Shown here piece after piece: positions 9,776 to 20,975 of a stretch of DNA of 64,000 nt (the first letter of the stretch is position 1; each line of letters starts with the position of its first letter). The DNA comes from Oscarella lobularis (taxonomy: Eukaryota > Porifera > Homoscleromorpha > Homosclerophorida > Oscarellidae): assembly GCF_947507565.1 (NCBI RefSeq), contig NC_089177.1, positions 2,478,648 through 2,542,647 of the forward strand, given 5' to 3'. Made by a program: the position numbers and the translations under genes. The notes below the pieces were generated by a model. It worked only from the letters and a program-made list of their open reading frames with translations, was not told where the DNA came from and did no database searches.

Positions 9776-12335
9776 CTAAGACTCGACGCCTTCTTTGTCT
9801 TTGTCCTTGTCTTTAAACAAATTCAGAGCTTCCATAATTGGATTCTGATCGTGAATCGTTCGGCGAACTAGAAAAGAACGAACGCTCAGCGTATATATTA
9901 CATATGTACAGTAGTAGTATATTTACGCGATTTTCTCGTCTTGCTGTTCTTCGTTCGCTTGACGCGTTTCTTCTTAGGGTTCTCCTGCATCACGCTTTCG
10001 GCCAGCATGGACATGAGATCGCCGCTTTCGTCGTCTTCCGTCGGCGATTTTTCGCGCTCCTGCTTTGACGCCGAAGACGGCAGTTTCCTTTTTGGGCTCT
10101 CGAGCTGCTGAGGCGTTTTTCCAGGTGCGAGCTCCTAAATAAACGTTATTATTTTCGTCGCGGGATCGAAACAAATATGGACAACTCACGTCGACAATCT
10201 TTCGTCCTCTCGTCTTGCGGAGACGTTCCTTCTTTTCCATGGAGACCAGTTTCTCTTTTGCCGTACGATACTCCAGCGAAAAGTCGCTGATGATCTTGCA
10301 GATGTCCTCGTTCTAAAATAGAGTTCGTTTATCTGTTTTTTTAGGAAGAAAAAGACGCATTTTGTATTGACCTTCGTTTTGGCCGCTTGGTCTTTGTTCA
10401 TGCCTATGTAAAGTAGAAATTTCTTGAATCTGTTCGTTACGCGTCGATGAATGACTTTCAGCACGTGAATGCGCTCAGCTACGTCAGTCAAAAAGTCGGC
10501 CAATCTAAGAAAGAAAAGAGTCAATATTGGAAATAGTAACAAATAGAAGCCGGTGTCATTTACTGGAGCTTCAACTCCTGAGAGCTTTCGTGCTTCGATA
10601 CGACCTTGAGGTACTCCCAGCTCTGATTCGACTCTTGTTCCAATTTCTTCAAGTTTTTCATCATGTTTTCAAAATCGGCCTATAAAAAAGCGAGTTTTCA
10701 GTAACGTCGTTCACTCAATACTTTTAGGTCCCACTCACCCTGGCACATTGATGTACGTGAGGAAGCTCAGAGTGCAAGTCAGTTCCGTCCGGATACTGCT
10801 CGTGGACGATCTTGACGACGTGAAAGAGCAGCGATTGCTTGTGCACCGTGTCCTTGATGTCGTGCACGCGAGCCAAAAACTCAAGAGCGAAACCATCCGC
10901 CTAAATTGATAGCCTTTTTTCCCCTGACTAAAGGACCCACCGCTCCGACTACCTTAGCCCCGTTGACAAAGTTCGTTATGGCCAATAACGTAGCCATGAC
11001 CCATTCCAACGTCTTCGACGTCTTAAGCTCGCTAATGCACTCCTTCATGTCCATGAGATCCTCGGCGATGTCGTCCTCGGCACCGGCAAAACTCAACTTG
11101 AAGTCCCACAGCTTCAGTCGCGCCTCCAATTCCGGAATAGAACTCAACGTGAGCAAATACTGTTCCGCGTCGCCAAGCGGACGACCTGGATGCGACTTCA
11201 TAGCCGTTTGGATGTCCTGCAACTCTTCGCTACTCGGCTTGATTCTTAACAACGACTAAAAGGAAAGATTGGACAGTGCACTAATAAGACAACGTCTCCC
11301 ACACCTCTATTCCCTCTTTGTTCAACAACGAGCTGTTCATGCCGACTATAGCCGCCTTGATGTGCCGATACTGCGGAAGTTTTCGAATCAAAATGCCGAC
11401 AGTCCGTGCGCGTCCGTGATCAAGCACGTGCAACGGCTCTTTCTTTGCTGGACCATCCGACTCGTTAGTATCCTAAAACATAGCCAGTAGAAGAGAGAGA
11501 GAGTCATATATATATATATCTTCGAGGGCCAATTCTTACGGTTTTATCGGCCTTTTTCTCGACTACTCTCTCTTTAAATAACTCGGTGAGATTTTCCTCG
11601 TCCAATTTCACTAGCGCCTTCTGTCGAAGTCGACTCCATATCGTCGGTCGCCCGCCGCCGGCCACGTTCATCCCCACGGCAGCCGGCGATTGCACGACGA
11701 CCCCGTTCGCCGGAGCGGGCAACATCACTTTACCGAAATGAATCTTTTTCATCTTTCGTCGTCTCCGACTGCCGCCGTCGATGGTCGCGACGCCGGGCGG
11801 CGGCGGCGGAGGAGCGACGCCCGGCGGCGGCGGCGGCGGCGGAGGGGCGACGCCTGGTGGCGGAGGAGGGGGAGGGGGAGGTCCACCCGGGAGAGGCGGC
11901 GGCGGTGGAGGAGCAGCGCCTGGGGGCAACGGAGGAGGAGGCGGTGGCGCCGCTCCGCCGGGCGGAGGAGCGACGGCGCCGCTCGAATGAAACGTTCGCT
12001 TCGGCGGAGCGAGAACGTCTTCGTCGTCCGAATCGCGCAAGTCCATGAATTCGAGATTTTTCACGACGAGCTTACGATTGCCCTGGACGACGACTTCGCG
12101 TCGGGTCGGCAGATGATCGGGCGAGTCGCGATCGCCGTCCTCGAACGCGCTGTCGTCGGGCGGCGGCGCGGACGCGCTCTCGCCGGCGCGCTTCCACACT
12201 TTGAACAGATTGTCGAGCTTCTCCGTTTGCTTGTCCGACTCGCGTCTCTCCTTCACTTGCTGAATAGCCGATTTCCAACGCGTCATCGACATCGTTCGCG
12301 ATCGCAGTGGACTAGCGTCTGGACTTGATGGCGAT

Positions 12336-12367
<32 letters not shown>

Positions 12368-14515
12368 TGCAGTTGAAGGTGGCAGTGTCGCGGCGACGGA
12401 CGTCTTTTCTTCAATCGTTTCTAGGGGGATTCGATCGTTCGACGGAGTCGTCATCTCCGTTTTGAGATTGCCGCCCGATTTTTGCCGTTGCACTCCGACG
12501 GCTTTCGATTCCTCCTTGGGCTCGTCTTTGATCGGCGTTGCATTGCCGTTCGGAACGGCGATACTTTCGCCGCCGACGGAATCCGCTTCGGAAGCAATCC
12601 TGCGAAAGAGAGAAGAGACAGTCAAAACTGCGAATGCGAAGCCAAGTCCGTCGTCTCTCGCTCTCTCACTTCTTTCGTTTCTCGGCGACGTTCTTCTTCA
12701 ATTGCCTCTTCGTGATGACCTTCTTCACTTTCTTCTGCTCGGGCGACGACGACGATTTCGTACGAGTTTTCGACGGCGAAGGAGGCGGCGGAGTAGCAGG
12801 CGGCGGCGGAGGCGGCGCCGTTTCTTTCTTCGTCTCAACGGCGGCAACGACGACGTCCGCTTTGACGACATCGTCTCGTTTAGACGACAAACTAGGAGTC
12901 GCAGTCGTGGTAGCAGGAGGAGGAGGAGGAGGAGGAGACGCTTCCAACAGAAGCGGTTTTATTGGTTTGCCATCCGACGACGTCGTCGTCGCGCGGCCAC
13001 CAGAGGGCCTCAAGGCGGGCGAGGGACTCTTTGTGCCTCGGCGACGAGAAGAACTCGGTGTCGTACTCCGTCGCTTTCCCATGGTGCTAAAGAGAAGTTA
13101 CGGTGCACGAAACAGCCGAAAGTTGAATCGTTTTACCCGGAGGGGCCTTGGACTTTGTCTATGTCATATTCTTCTTCGATTGCTTTCTAAAGATCGCTCT
13201 TTTGAAGGGAGGCAAATTCTAGAAGCAGCGAGTCGTCGTCGTCGCACTTACGTCGTACATCTCAATCTGATCGCGAATTTTCGCGTCGTCTTTCGCTTTC
13301 AGTTTCTAAAAATAAAAATTACTTACATATATATATTTATACATATAGATGAATACTCCAATGAGGTTGTCCATTCCCTGAGCTTCTATACTGTCCACCA
13401 CTTCGTAGAAACTAGACGTGTCCGTCAATCCATCAAGGACCTTTATAAGAACATGGACGTTTTTAAATCGAGACGCGTTGTGCCAGCGTCGCCTACTTTA
13501 TTTATCAGAGTCAAACAGGACAGAACGACGTCCGTCTCCGACGACGCCACGCTTTCCGACAGGACGCTCATCAGCGACGCCCACGGCTGACATCCTGCAC
13601 AAGAGAGATGATATGCGGATCTTTTTAGAATAAATATGAGAGACGGGTGAGGACACCATTCAAGTAAGACACGGGCTCCAACGGTCTGAATTATAGGGAT
13701 TCCACTGTTCTCCTCTCTTACCTGTCGATTGATCTTCTTCGTGAATGGCATCGGCCAATCGGGTTGCGTTCGTTATGTCCGGCACTCCTTCGCCCGTGAA
13801 TGCGACGAATACGAGAAGTATTTCGAGAGCCGTCTTGCTGACCAAACGAAACTNNNNNNNNNNNNNNNNNNNNNNNNNNNNNNNNNNNNNNNNNNNNNNN
13901 NNNNNNNNNNNNNNNNNNNNNNNNNNNNNNNNNNNNNNNNNNNNNNNNNNNNNNNNNNNNNNNNNNNNNNNNNNNNNNNNNNNNNNNNNNNNNNNNNNNN
14001 NNNNNNNNNNNNNNNNNNNNNNNNNNNNNNNNNNNNNNNNNNNNNNNNNNNNNGGAGAGAAGTCAACGTACCGAGAATGACGTGTACGCGAACGCTCGGC
14101 TTCGTTCGTACGAGTAGAATCGTCTTGCGACTTGAGTAGAAAAAGAGACCCCCTCCCGTTTTCGTTCGACGCTCGAAATTGGAGCGTACGTACCTGTCGC
14201 GAACGAGTCCCAACTCCGTCGCCTGTTCTTCGATTGTCGAATCGAGATCGAGAAACGTCGTCGCTTCGCCAGTGACTTGGAGTGATATATCCTCGATCTA
14301 GGCGACGCGACGACGCTCGAGGGGAAAGGTCGTTCTCTCCCCCTCTCCGGACTTACGTTGTGCGGAGCTTTGAGGAGTTTGTGTACGCCCGCCAGCTGGC
14401 TGACGATCGGAATGCTCGGTTCGAACGTGTAGACGAGAGGGCGCGTCGGCTCGGCGAAGGCGACCGCGAACGGATCGCGATCGTCCATGAATTGAACGCG
14501 ATACTTGTAGTCCAT
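9776..14515 (-). CDS. FHOD: FHOD-type formin, actin nucleator
   Basis: Formin that nucleates and bundles actin under Rho/ROCK control. Exons, 3' to 5': 9776-9867, 9927-10134, 10190-10312, 10372-10504, 10564-10679, 10739-10900, 10941-11255, 11305-11472, 11540-12599, 12670-13086, 13137-13186, 13252-13305, 13327-13440, 13497-13594, 13722 into the N gap, 14072-14130, 14194-14297, 14357-14515. The first exon (YRVQFMDDRDPFA) matches the FHOD GTPase-binding-like domain. Exons at 13.5-13.8 kb (KTALEILLVFVAF, PWASLMSVL, TLINK) are the DID/FH3. A charged, Pro- and Ala-rich region with long proline runs is FH1 (about 11.7-12.0 kb on plus). FH2 follows (AEQYLLTLSSIPELEARL; RRVTNRFKKFLLYIGM). The C-terminal DAD (GDLMSMLAESV plus basic residues) continues across a last intron into KSLRRT, as in vertebrate FHOD. 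The exon next to the gap is incomplete. Confidence 0.9.
13854..14053. other. Assembly gap of 200 Ns inside the FHOD gene
   Basis: Exactly 200 Ns, a conventional scaffolding gap size. It removes part of the DID-coding exon(s) of the formin; matching sequence resumes on both sides (KTALEILL to the left on plus, SVRVHVIL to the right), so the two contigs appear correctly joined. Confidence 0.99.
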
Positions 14516-14757
14516 GTCGAGGATGCGAGCGTCCCGACGCGGAGCCGTATATTACCGTACTTGCGCGCGTGTTATTTTATTACGCGGAACATTCACGCCC
14601 ACGCACGTCGCGACAATGACGCGAAGCGCGACTCACTTCCGAGACATTGCCTTGGTGATGAACTGGGAGTCGATGAACCGAACGGATAAATAGAAAGGCA
14701 TGTATTTCATCGATTTTCGCGTCCGGTTCGCCTATAAATAAGAAGATTCCGAGAGTT

Positions 14758-17700
14758 CTAAAATTCGAACGTCTCGTCTGCCATGTGGATGGCCCAGGCG
14801 AATTTCTCCCTCTGCGTCTTATTGTAGATTTTCTCCAATGGGACGTCCAACTTCTTGCACCTGCGTAGGAAGCGGTTGAGATGGGTAAAAAAGGTCATGT
14901 CCTGTGCACTTTACCACGCCACAGTTATTCTGGGATCAAGATAATTCAGTTTGGACGTACCCAACGCGATGGTCTTATTCTCTTCCTATTACGAAAGCAT
15001 TGCCAATAAGGAAGACAGCGATTAACGATAGGTGACCACCTTGTCCGTTTGCTGCACTTCAAGTTGACGGAGCTGCGTTTTCAATCGTTCTACGGCGTTC
15101 GCCTTTTTTGTCACCTCACTAGATAGATACCGCGAAAGGTTTTGAAATAATGCGTAGATTTTTTTTCGTTGCCTCGAATGTTTGCTGGAGCTCTTCTTCA
15201 GGCTCTTCAACTCCTTTTCGGCGGCGGCGATCTTTTCCACTTTATCCTTGATCTTGTCGCCAAGTCGTTCCATCTGCTGCTCGAACGTTTTGGGAATGGA
15301 GCGCTGGGTTTCAAAAGTAATAGAAAAAAAAAAAGAAAAAAATTTGCTTCGTTATGCGTGCCTGGTGGTTGCAGAGAATAGCGACTTGACGATTGGCGCG
15401 ATTATACGAAAGCAATTGTTCAGCGACAGAAGCCTTGTCTGGGAAATAAAAGAACGTGCAAAAAAACGAGGCGAAAAGAGTCTTGAACTTGTTTTACCTT
15501 CTGTGAGGGCCTTCAGTTGCTCCTTCGAAAAAAAAACGTCAAAACGAATTGCACACTCATTTCCATCTCTTACCTGCAGAGTGATTGACGCGTTGTACGT
15601 TCGAAACACTTTGGCTGTGAGACCAGGCATGATTCCTTGCAAGTGCTTGTTTAACGTTGTCGTCTACAAACCCCAAATTGAATCAATTCCAATAGAAGAG
15701 TCTTCTAGAAATCCTACTCTACTCTATATCGGATATTTTCTATTTATAAATTTTTAGGGGACCCCTGCGTTCGCTCTACCGTAATTCTGTCAAACAAATC
15801 GTCGCCCGGTTCCTTTTGGTCCATGAATCGCTTCAAATTTTTGAAAACCTATAAACGAAACCGCCAATGAAAACCGGCTTCGAACACTCGTCAATCGCTC
15901 GAGACCTGTTTCTCGACTGCAACGTGATTGATGTAACGAATCGAATCCTTCCCAAGAAAGTCAAACTCGACGACGTACTCTTTACCCTCCCAAGTATCAT
16001 GCAGCCCTATTGCATAAAAAAGCGTGAAAAACGGAACCAAGACGAGAGATCTCGCATACGGATATGTTCGACGCGAAGAGAACAGCAGCCAACCGTGTCC
16101 GCTTCCTCGTCAGTATCCTTCTCATTTCCGGCTCTCAAGGCGAGCTAAAGTGGGATCGTAGAACTAAGGACCAGTCGTTATGCACTCTATATAGAGTCGT
16201 TGCCTTGTCAATGAAGTAAACAGCGACGCCCCTGAAGGAGACTATTGCGTGAATTGACGCTCGACCGAGCTACGCGAGCGTACGCACCTCTGTCTGTCTT
16301 GCATCAATTTCGATTTCCAATCGCGTTTATATTCGCCGCGTATTCTCTCCACGTTGCCCTTCAGCTTTCGAGCCGTCTCGTATTTCTGCCAATCCTTTTC
16401 TCCCTGCAAGAGGTCGATGAGAGTTCGTGCGCGGAAACGCCAATGCAATTGCACCTTCAGATGAGACGCGGCGTTCAGCAGCACGTACTTTCGCTCTCCG
16501 TTCACCGTATCGATCCAACTGGCCAGCCACGTCACCTGGGAGAACGAATACTTTATGAAACGGATTCTAGCTGAACAAATAGACGACAAGACAAACACAG
16601 GAGAGAGAGAGAAGAGCGACAGATTGGATGCAAGTAAACAGGCTAAGCACTGCGCGACCACAGCCTAATTACGCGCGTCTATGTTCACCTTGTTATCGTG
16701 CCTGACTTCTCCCCAACGTCCACTTGGTGGAACGGGCAGCTTCGCCTCCCTTTTGCAACGTACACGTGAACCCTTTTGGGAGGGAAACGTGTATTCGCTA
16801 ATCTTACTTTCCAATATTGATTGTAATGTCTTCAGCGTGAATTCGTTTCTAAACGAACGAGATATAGATTGGGGGGCCCCGCTTTCAACGTCTGGGTCTA
16901 CTTTTAATTTTCCCATTTTGGGATGCTCGCCTCGGCCTCGAAATAGGCCGGGAGGCTCGATTTTCCAATTTCCGATTTTTTGCCTATGACCGTCGATTAG
17001 GCAGAAGCCGTACTCTTCCTGTAGGGCCTCATTTTGCTCCTTCAATTTCTAAAAAAAAACAACGTCGTGAGATTCCGCAGGTTATATCGTTGTCCTACGA
17101 CCTTTTTCTCTTCCTTGCTCATTTGTTTTCGTTCTTCCGCTTTCTTCACATAATACTTCTGTATGGCGCTGAAATCGCACTTCTCGAAATTGGTGATTTT
17201 CGCCCTTTCCTCCAAAGTCATCGCCTAGGAGGGGAAAAAACTGCGTCAATAGGTACGCGTCTCTTCGCCTCTTTGACACACTTTTCTCCAGTCTGCCCAG
17301 AAATTATCTCTGAACACCGGTTTGGATGTATAGTCGTGATCCAACATCCGCGCGTAGAAGCCTGCCGCCTGCGCAACAACAAAAAAACACGCGTTTTCTA
17401 TGCCCAAGGAAGCTTTTAGAGACGAAGATGCAATTAAGCTTCTACGGGGTCGAATCCCACCCAAAATGAAATTACACTTTTTCTGGGAAATACACGCGAC
17501 GCTAATCCCATTGGAAGACTAAAAATACCTCTTCCGCTAGCGGACACAACTTAAATGGCTTGCCTGACAGAAGAAATGAATGAATGAGAACGATCGCAGA
17601 TACATATCATCAGCTCACCTTTGTATACGAAATGAACTGAGTCTGGTAACGGTTCATAAGGTGCAGAGAAATAGGGGCCCTAAACGAGAGTGCGGTTCAG

Positions 17701-19557
17701 GTGCAGTCATCTTCCCTTCTCTCTGTTCTCCACTCGTACTTTGTGAGACAGCGTCCGCCATTTGACGCCATCCTTCTTAGACCGATCTTCCTCCCACCTT
17801 CAAACGGCGCACGATATATATTTTTCTCCCGCTATATGTACAAAAACGACTCTCTTGCTAACCATTTCCAAATTTCGGGCTCTTCTTTCGCCTTCTTCTT
17901 AGGATTTCCGCTTGCCTTCGAGAGAACGAAGAGGAGTCAAAGTTGTGCTCTGGCAAAGAAGCGTTTAGCCGACCTCTGCGCTTTTCTTTCTCTTTCCACT
18001 CGACGTCGCTGATTCGCTCTTCACCGCCGTCTTTGCTTTCTTAGCGGGCGTCTTCTTCTGCTCGAACGAAGCTAACTCAAAAGAACTCCTCCTTCGCAGC
18101 CGAAAACGAACCTTGAAGTCTTCTTCTTCTTCGCTATCTTCGCCGTCACTTTCAATAGGACGTTTCTTCTATAAAAAAAAGCACGTGTAATCGTTCGTCA
18201 TCTCTCTCCCCTTGCAACGTTGCCTTAGTCTTGGCAGTCTTTCCTTTCGGTTCGACTTTCTTCTTAGCAATAATCTGCAACACTCTCGCTACACACTGTG
18301 CCTCTATCATACAACTGTTCATACCAATGGTCTATCATCGTCGTCTTTTTCTTTCTTCACTTCTTTGTCATTGCTCATCGCTTTACGGTCGTTTTTCTGA
18401 AAAAAAAGAAATGTTGAACAAACGCGTCAACTTTCACGTGCAAACCTTTGGAACCTTTGATGACGTTTTTGCCTTTGTTTCCTTATCAGACGTCGCCTGC
18501 TTCATTGTTTCCGTCTGATTCTCGTACCACTCGTCGTCGTCGTCATCGTCGTCGTCGTCACTATAAGCCAAATCGCTCTGACGACGCTTCCTGCTCCCTT
18601 TCGCTTCCTCGCCATCCGACATCTTCTGCTTTGCCTTGTCAGCGGCACCGCGACTGGGTCGTCGCACGCGAGCGCCGCCGGAATTCTTCACAAAGTCACT
18701 TTACATATAACACACATAAAGATATGCCTCTTGTGAAAAATTACAGTTCCTGATTCGACCACCGCGCGTTTCTTGGCTGCGCCTTGTCAGGAGAAAAATT
18801 CGATACGACGACGTCACATCTCGATCTGATCTGCATACCGTCATTTTTCGATTTCGAATTCGAGGAACCACTCGGAAGCTAATAGAGAGACAAACGTCAA
18901 AAATCAATTAAAAGAGGTCTGTCTATAGAGTGTACCGTTTGAGACACAACCGTAGCTGCCTTCTTCTCGCTCTTTGATCCTGCGTGGCAAAAACGTGACG
19001 AAAACCCGTGCCAATACCTACCCATCCCTATGCAGCAACCACAGACCTTCTTTAGCCTTTCCATCTGCATTGGGAACGGTCTGAAGAACGAAGAACCGCA
19101 CATTATCATACCGACGCCCACGCGCGAGAATCCCACCTCTTTCTCCCTTTCGTCCTTGCTGCGAGAGTCTAGAAACGACGGAAGAAACGAAGTCGGTAAA
19201 GCGTGCACTGGCGACCATGCCGATCGACCACGCCCACTCGTAAAGACCATTTTTTTTCTCTTCCCTCCCGAAAACGCACGCGGACGTCGCTCCTTTCGAG
19301 GAAACGGGGGGACTCCGGTATCGACTCACCTTTCGATTTGGTTCGCGTTCCCGTCGATTTGGACTTCTTGAGTTTCTGTAGGAGATGGAGGCGAATTGGC
19401 ACGTGGTTTGCGCGACGTTCCGGCGAACATTTCCTACCAAAGGGACGTCTTCCGTAGCAGTTGTCTTCGCGCGCGGCTAAAAGGAGTTGGTCTGAGCCGA
19501 CTGGGACGATTATCGATTTTTCCTCACCGCCGTTGACTTTGATGGAGACTCGCTCAT
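14758..19557 (-). CDS. TOP1: DNA topoisomerase I (type IB), nuclear
   Basis: Relaxes supercoils through a 3'-phosphotyrosine intermediate. About 842 residues in 31 exons, 5' to 3': 19528-19557, 19438-19476, 19330-19375, 18936-18979, 18839-18878, 18745-18782, 18446-18685, 18325-18396, 18224-18274, 18112-18168, 17974-18057, 17863-17915, 17740-17797, 17619-17679, 17529-17563, 17282-17368, 17102-17224, 16902-17048, 16689-16802, 16455-16535, 16288-16403, 16204-16231, 16060-16144, 15906-16006, 15780-15848, 15574-15663, 15498-15522, 15362-15438, 15040-15303, 14915-14985, 14758-14860. A long Lys/Glu/Asp-rich tail with NLS-like blocks precedes the core ([34 protein letters not shown]), a coiled linker, and the C-terminal active-site Tyr at about 800 ([14 protein letters not shown]). 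Three introns use GC donors. The 99-nt segment 16803-16901 is GT-AG, in frame and stop-free, but breaks the family alignment, so it is treated as an intron. TOP1 is divergent from POP4. Confidence 0.95.
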
Positions 19558-19880
19558 CTCTCCAGACGAGACGACGAGCTATCTTCCCAAAAATCGTTGT
19601 GAGCATGCGCAGGATTTTTGCTTGTTCTATGTGCACGTGCACAAACTGGACAGATTTTTAATTCTATTTTTAATCAATCTACGACGATAAACACGGTAGA
19701 TTTTGGAAGATTTCCTCAGCCATGTAGTTTTAGCTAGCTACAGTGTACTGAGTAGCTTTTCACAGTAGTTGCTTCCTCTTTCAGAGAATAGAATGCTTAG
19801 CTAACGTCAGAAAATACAACGTTTGAAAATGCGCCCAAAACACTAATAAATTTTAGTCGTGCCGTAACTGTGCCGTAAAG
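19558..19880. promoter_or_regulatory. Divergent promoter region, TOP1 / POP4
   Basis: 323 bases separate the start codons of TOP1 (minus) and POP4 (plus). No other coding sequence is visible, so both promoters and 5' UTRs must lie here. No clear TATA box was picked out. Function is inferred from position only. Confidence 0.5.
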
Positions 19881-20887
19881 ATGAGCAAAGGTGCGTCGAT
19901 TTGCCGCAGAACGTCCGTATCGCCACCTCTTGTTGTTCTAGGAGACTCAGCTGCTAGTTCAGAATTGCCCGAATTCGTCTTGAGAGACTCCGAAGCACTG
20001 GGACTCAAAGTAATGCAGGCGAGAATTCGCATCTTCGAACCTCTTCCCCCTTTTAGCCGTTGAAAGAGACGCCAAGCGGTTTTGTTTCCGCCTTCGTCGA
20101 CTCGCACGTCCACCGCAACAAACGTCGATCCGTCCACGCGCTCGAAACCAAACGACTTCTCCTGTTCGATCCGCGCAAGCGCGATCGGCGAAAACGAGGC
20201 GAAGAAGGCTCTGCCAAGCGAACGTCGTGCGCTTATCGTCCGCTCTCGTCGAGAGAGAAGAAGCGAAGAAAGACGAACGACGCTTTCCTGCGCGAATGCA
20301 CGCGATACGACGATTTCGTGCCTCTGCACAAACTCTGGCTCCAATACATGAAAGATCTGCTAGAAATACGAAGCGATTCAAAGTGAGCGAGTTCATGCGG
20401 ACTCATATATAAGACTGAATGTAATGACGGCAGGGGAGGGGGTCAGATGCTATCAAAACTTGCCAAGGCTGATTTCCATGGATGCAAGATGACAGGTACG
20501 CTGTCATACTTACAAATGTACTGTACATACATACATTATTATGACCGTTGTAGTTTCTACTCTAAGTGTACTCGTTTCCTCTTTCCAGTATCTAAATCCA
20601 AGTGCCCCCATTATGTTGGTCTGACTGGAATCATCATAATGGAAACGCAGAACACGTTCAAAGTGATCACGAAAGAAAACACCATTAAAGGTCCCCAGCG
20701 AGATGGGCACTCCCTGTGATTACATACGAAAGCGCGCGCGTTTTTAGTTGTGCCTAAGAGTGGGTCTGTGTTTGCCTTTTGCATCGACACCTTTCTTTTC
20801 AATTTACACGGAAGCCAGCTCTGCTATCGAGCCGCGGAACGATCCGCGAGAAAATTCAAGCTCAAACCAACCAAGGATGACGTCTAG
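19881..20887 (+). CDS. POP4: RNase P/MRP protein subunit p29 (POP4)
   Basis: Subunit of RNase P and MRP, which mature tRNA 5' ends and rRNA in the nucleus. Exons 19881-20009, 20057-20382, 20434-20495, 20589-20690, 20748-20887 give 252 residues. Phases close at every junction. Residues from exon 2 (YDDFVPLHKLWLQYMKDL), exon 4 (VSKSKCPHYVGLTGIIIMET) and exon 5 (ERSARKFK near the C-terminus) follow the conserved Rpp29/POP4 fold, an Sm-like barrel; VSKSKCP and TGI are diagnostic. The N-terminal third is variable and basic, as in other animals. Start: the first ATG of the open frame, MSKGASICRR. The 3' end converges on the kringle receptor gene with 88 bases between stop codons. Confidence 0.92.
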
Positions 20888-20975
20888 CTAGCTAGCAGCG
20901 GTTGTATACTCAATGTTTTTCTAGCAGATTAATCTATAAATGTATGACGTTATGTAATTTTTCCTACCTCTTCTC

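Noticed and set aside
11690-12328. Arg- and Gly-rich plus-strand frames of 69-212 codons
   Set aside because: They are antisense shadows of the FH1 proline runs and charged linker of the FHOD gene.
12462-13590. Plus-strand frames of 242 and 350 codons
   Set aside because: Antisense to FHOD exons whose sequence and splice sites match the formin family; no protein-like composition.
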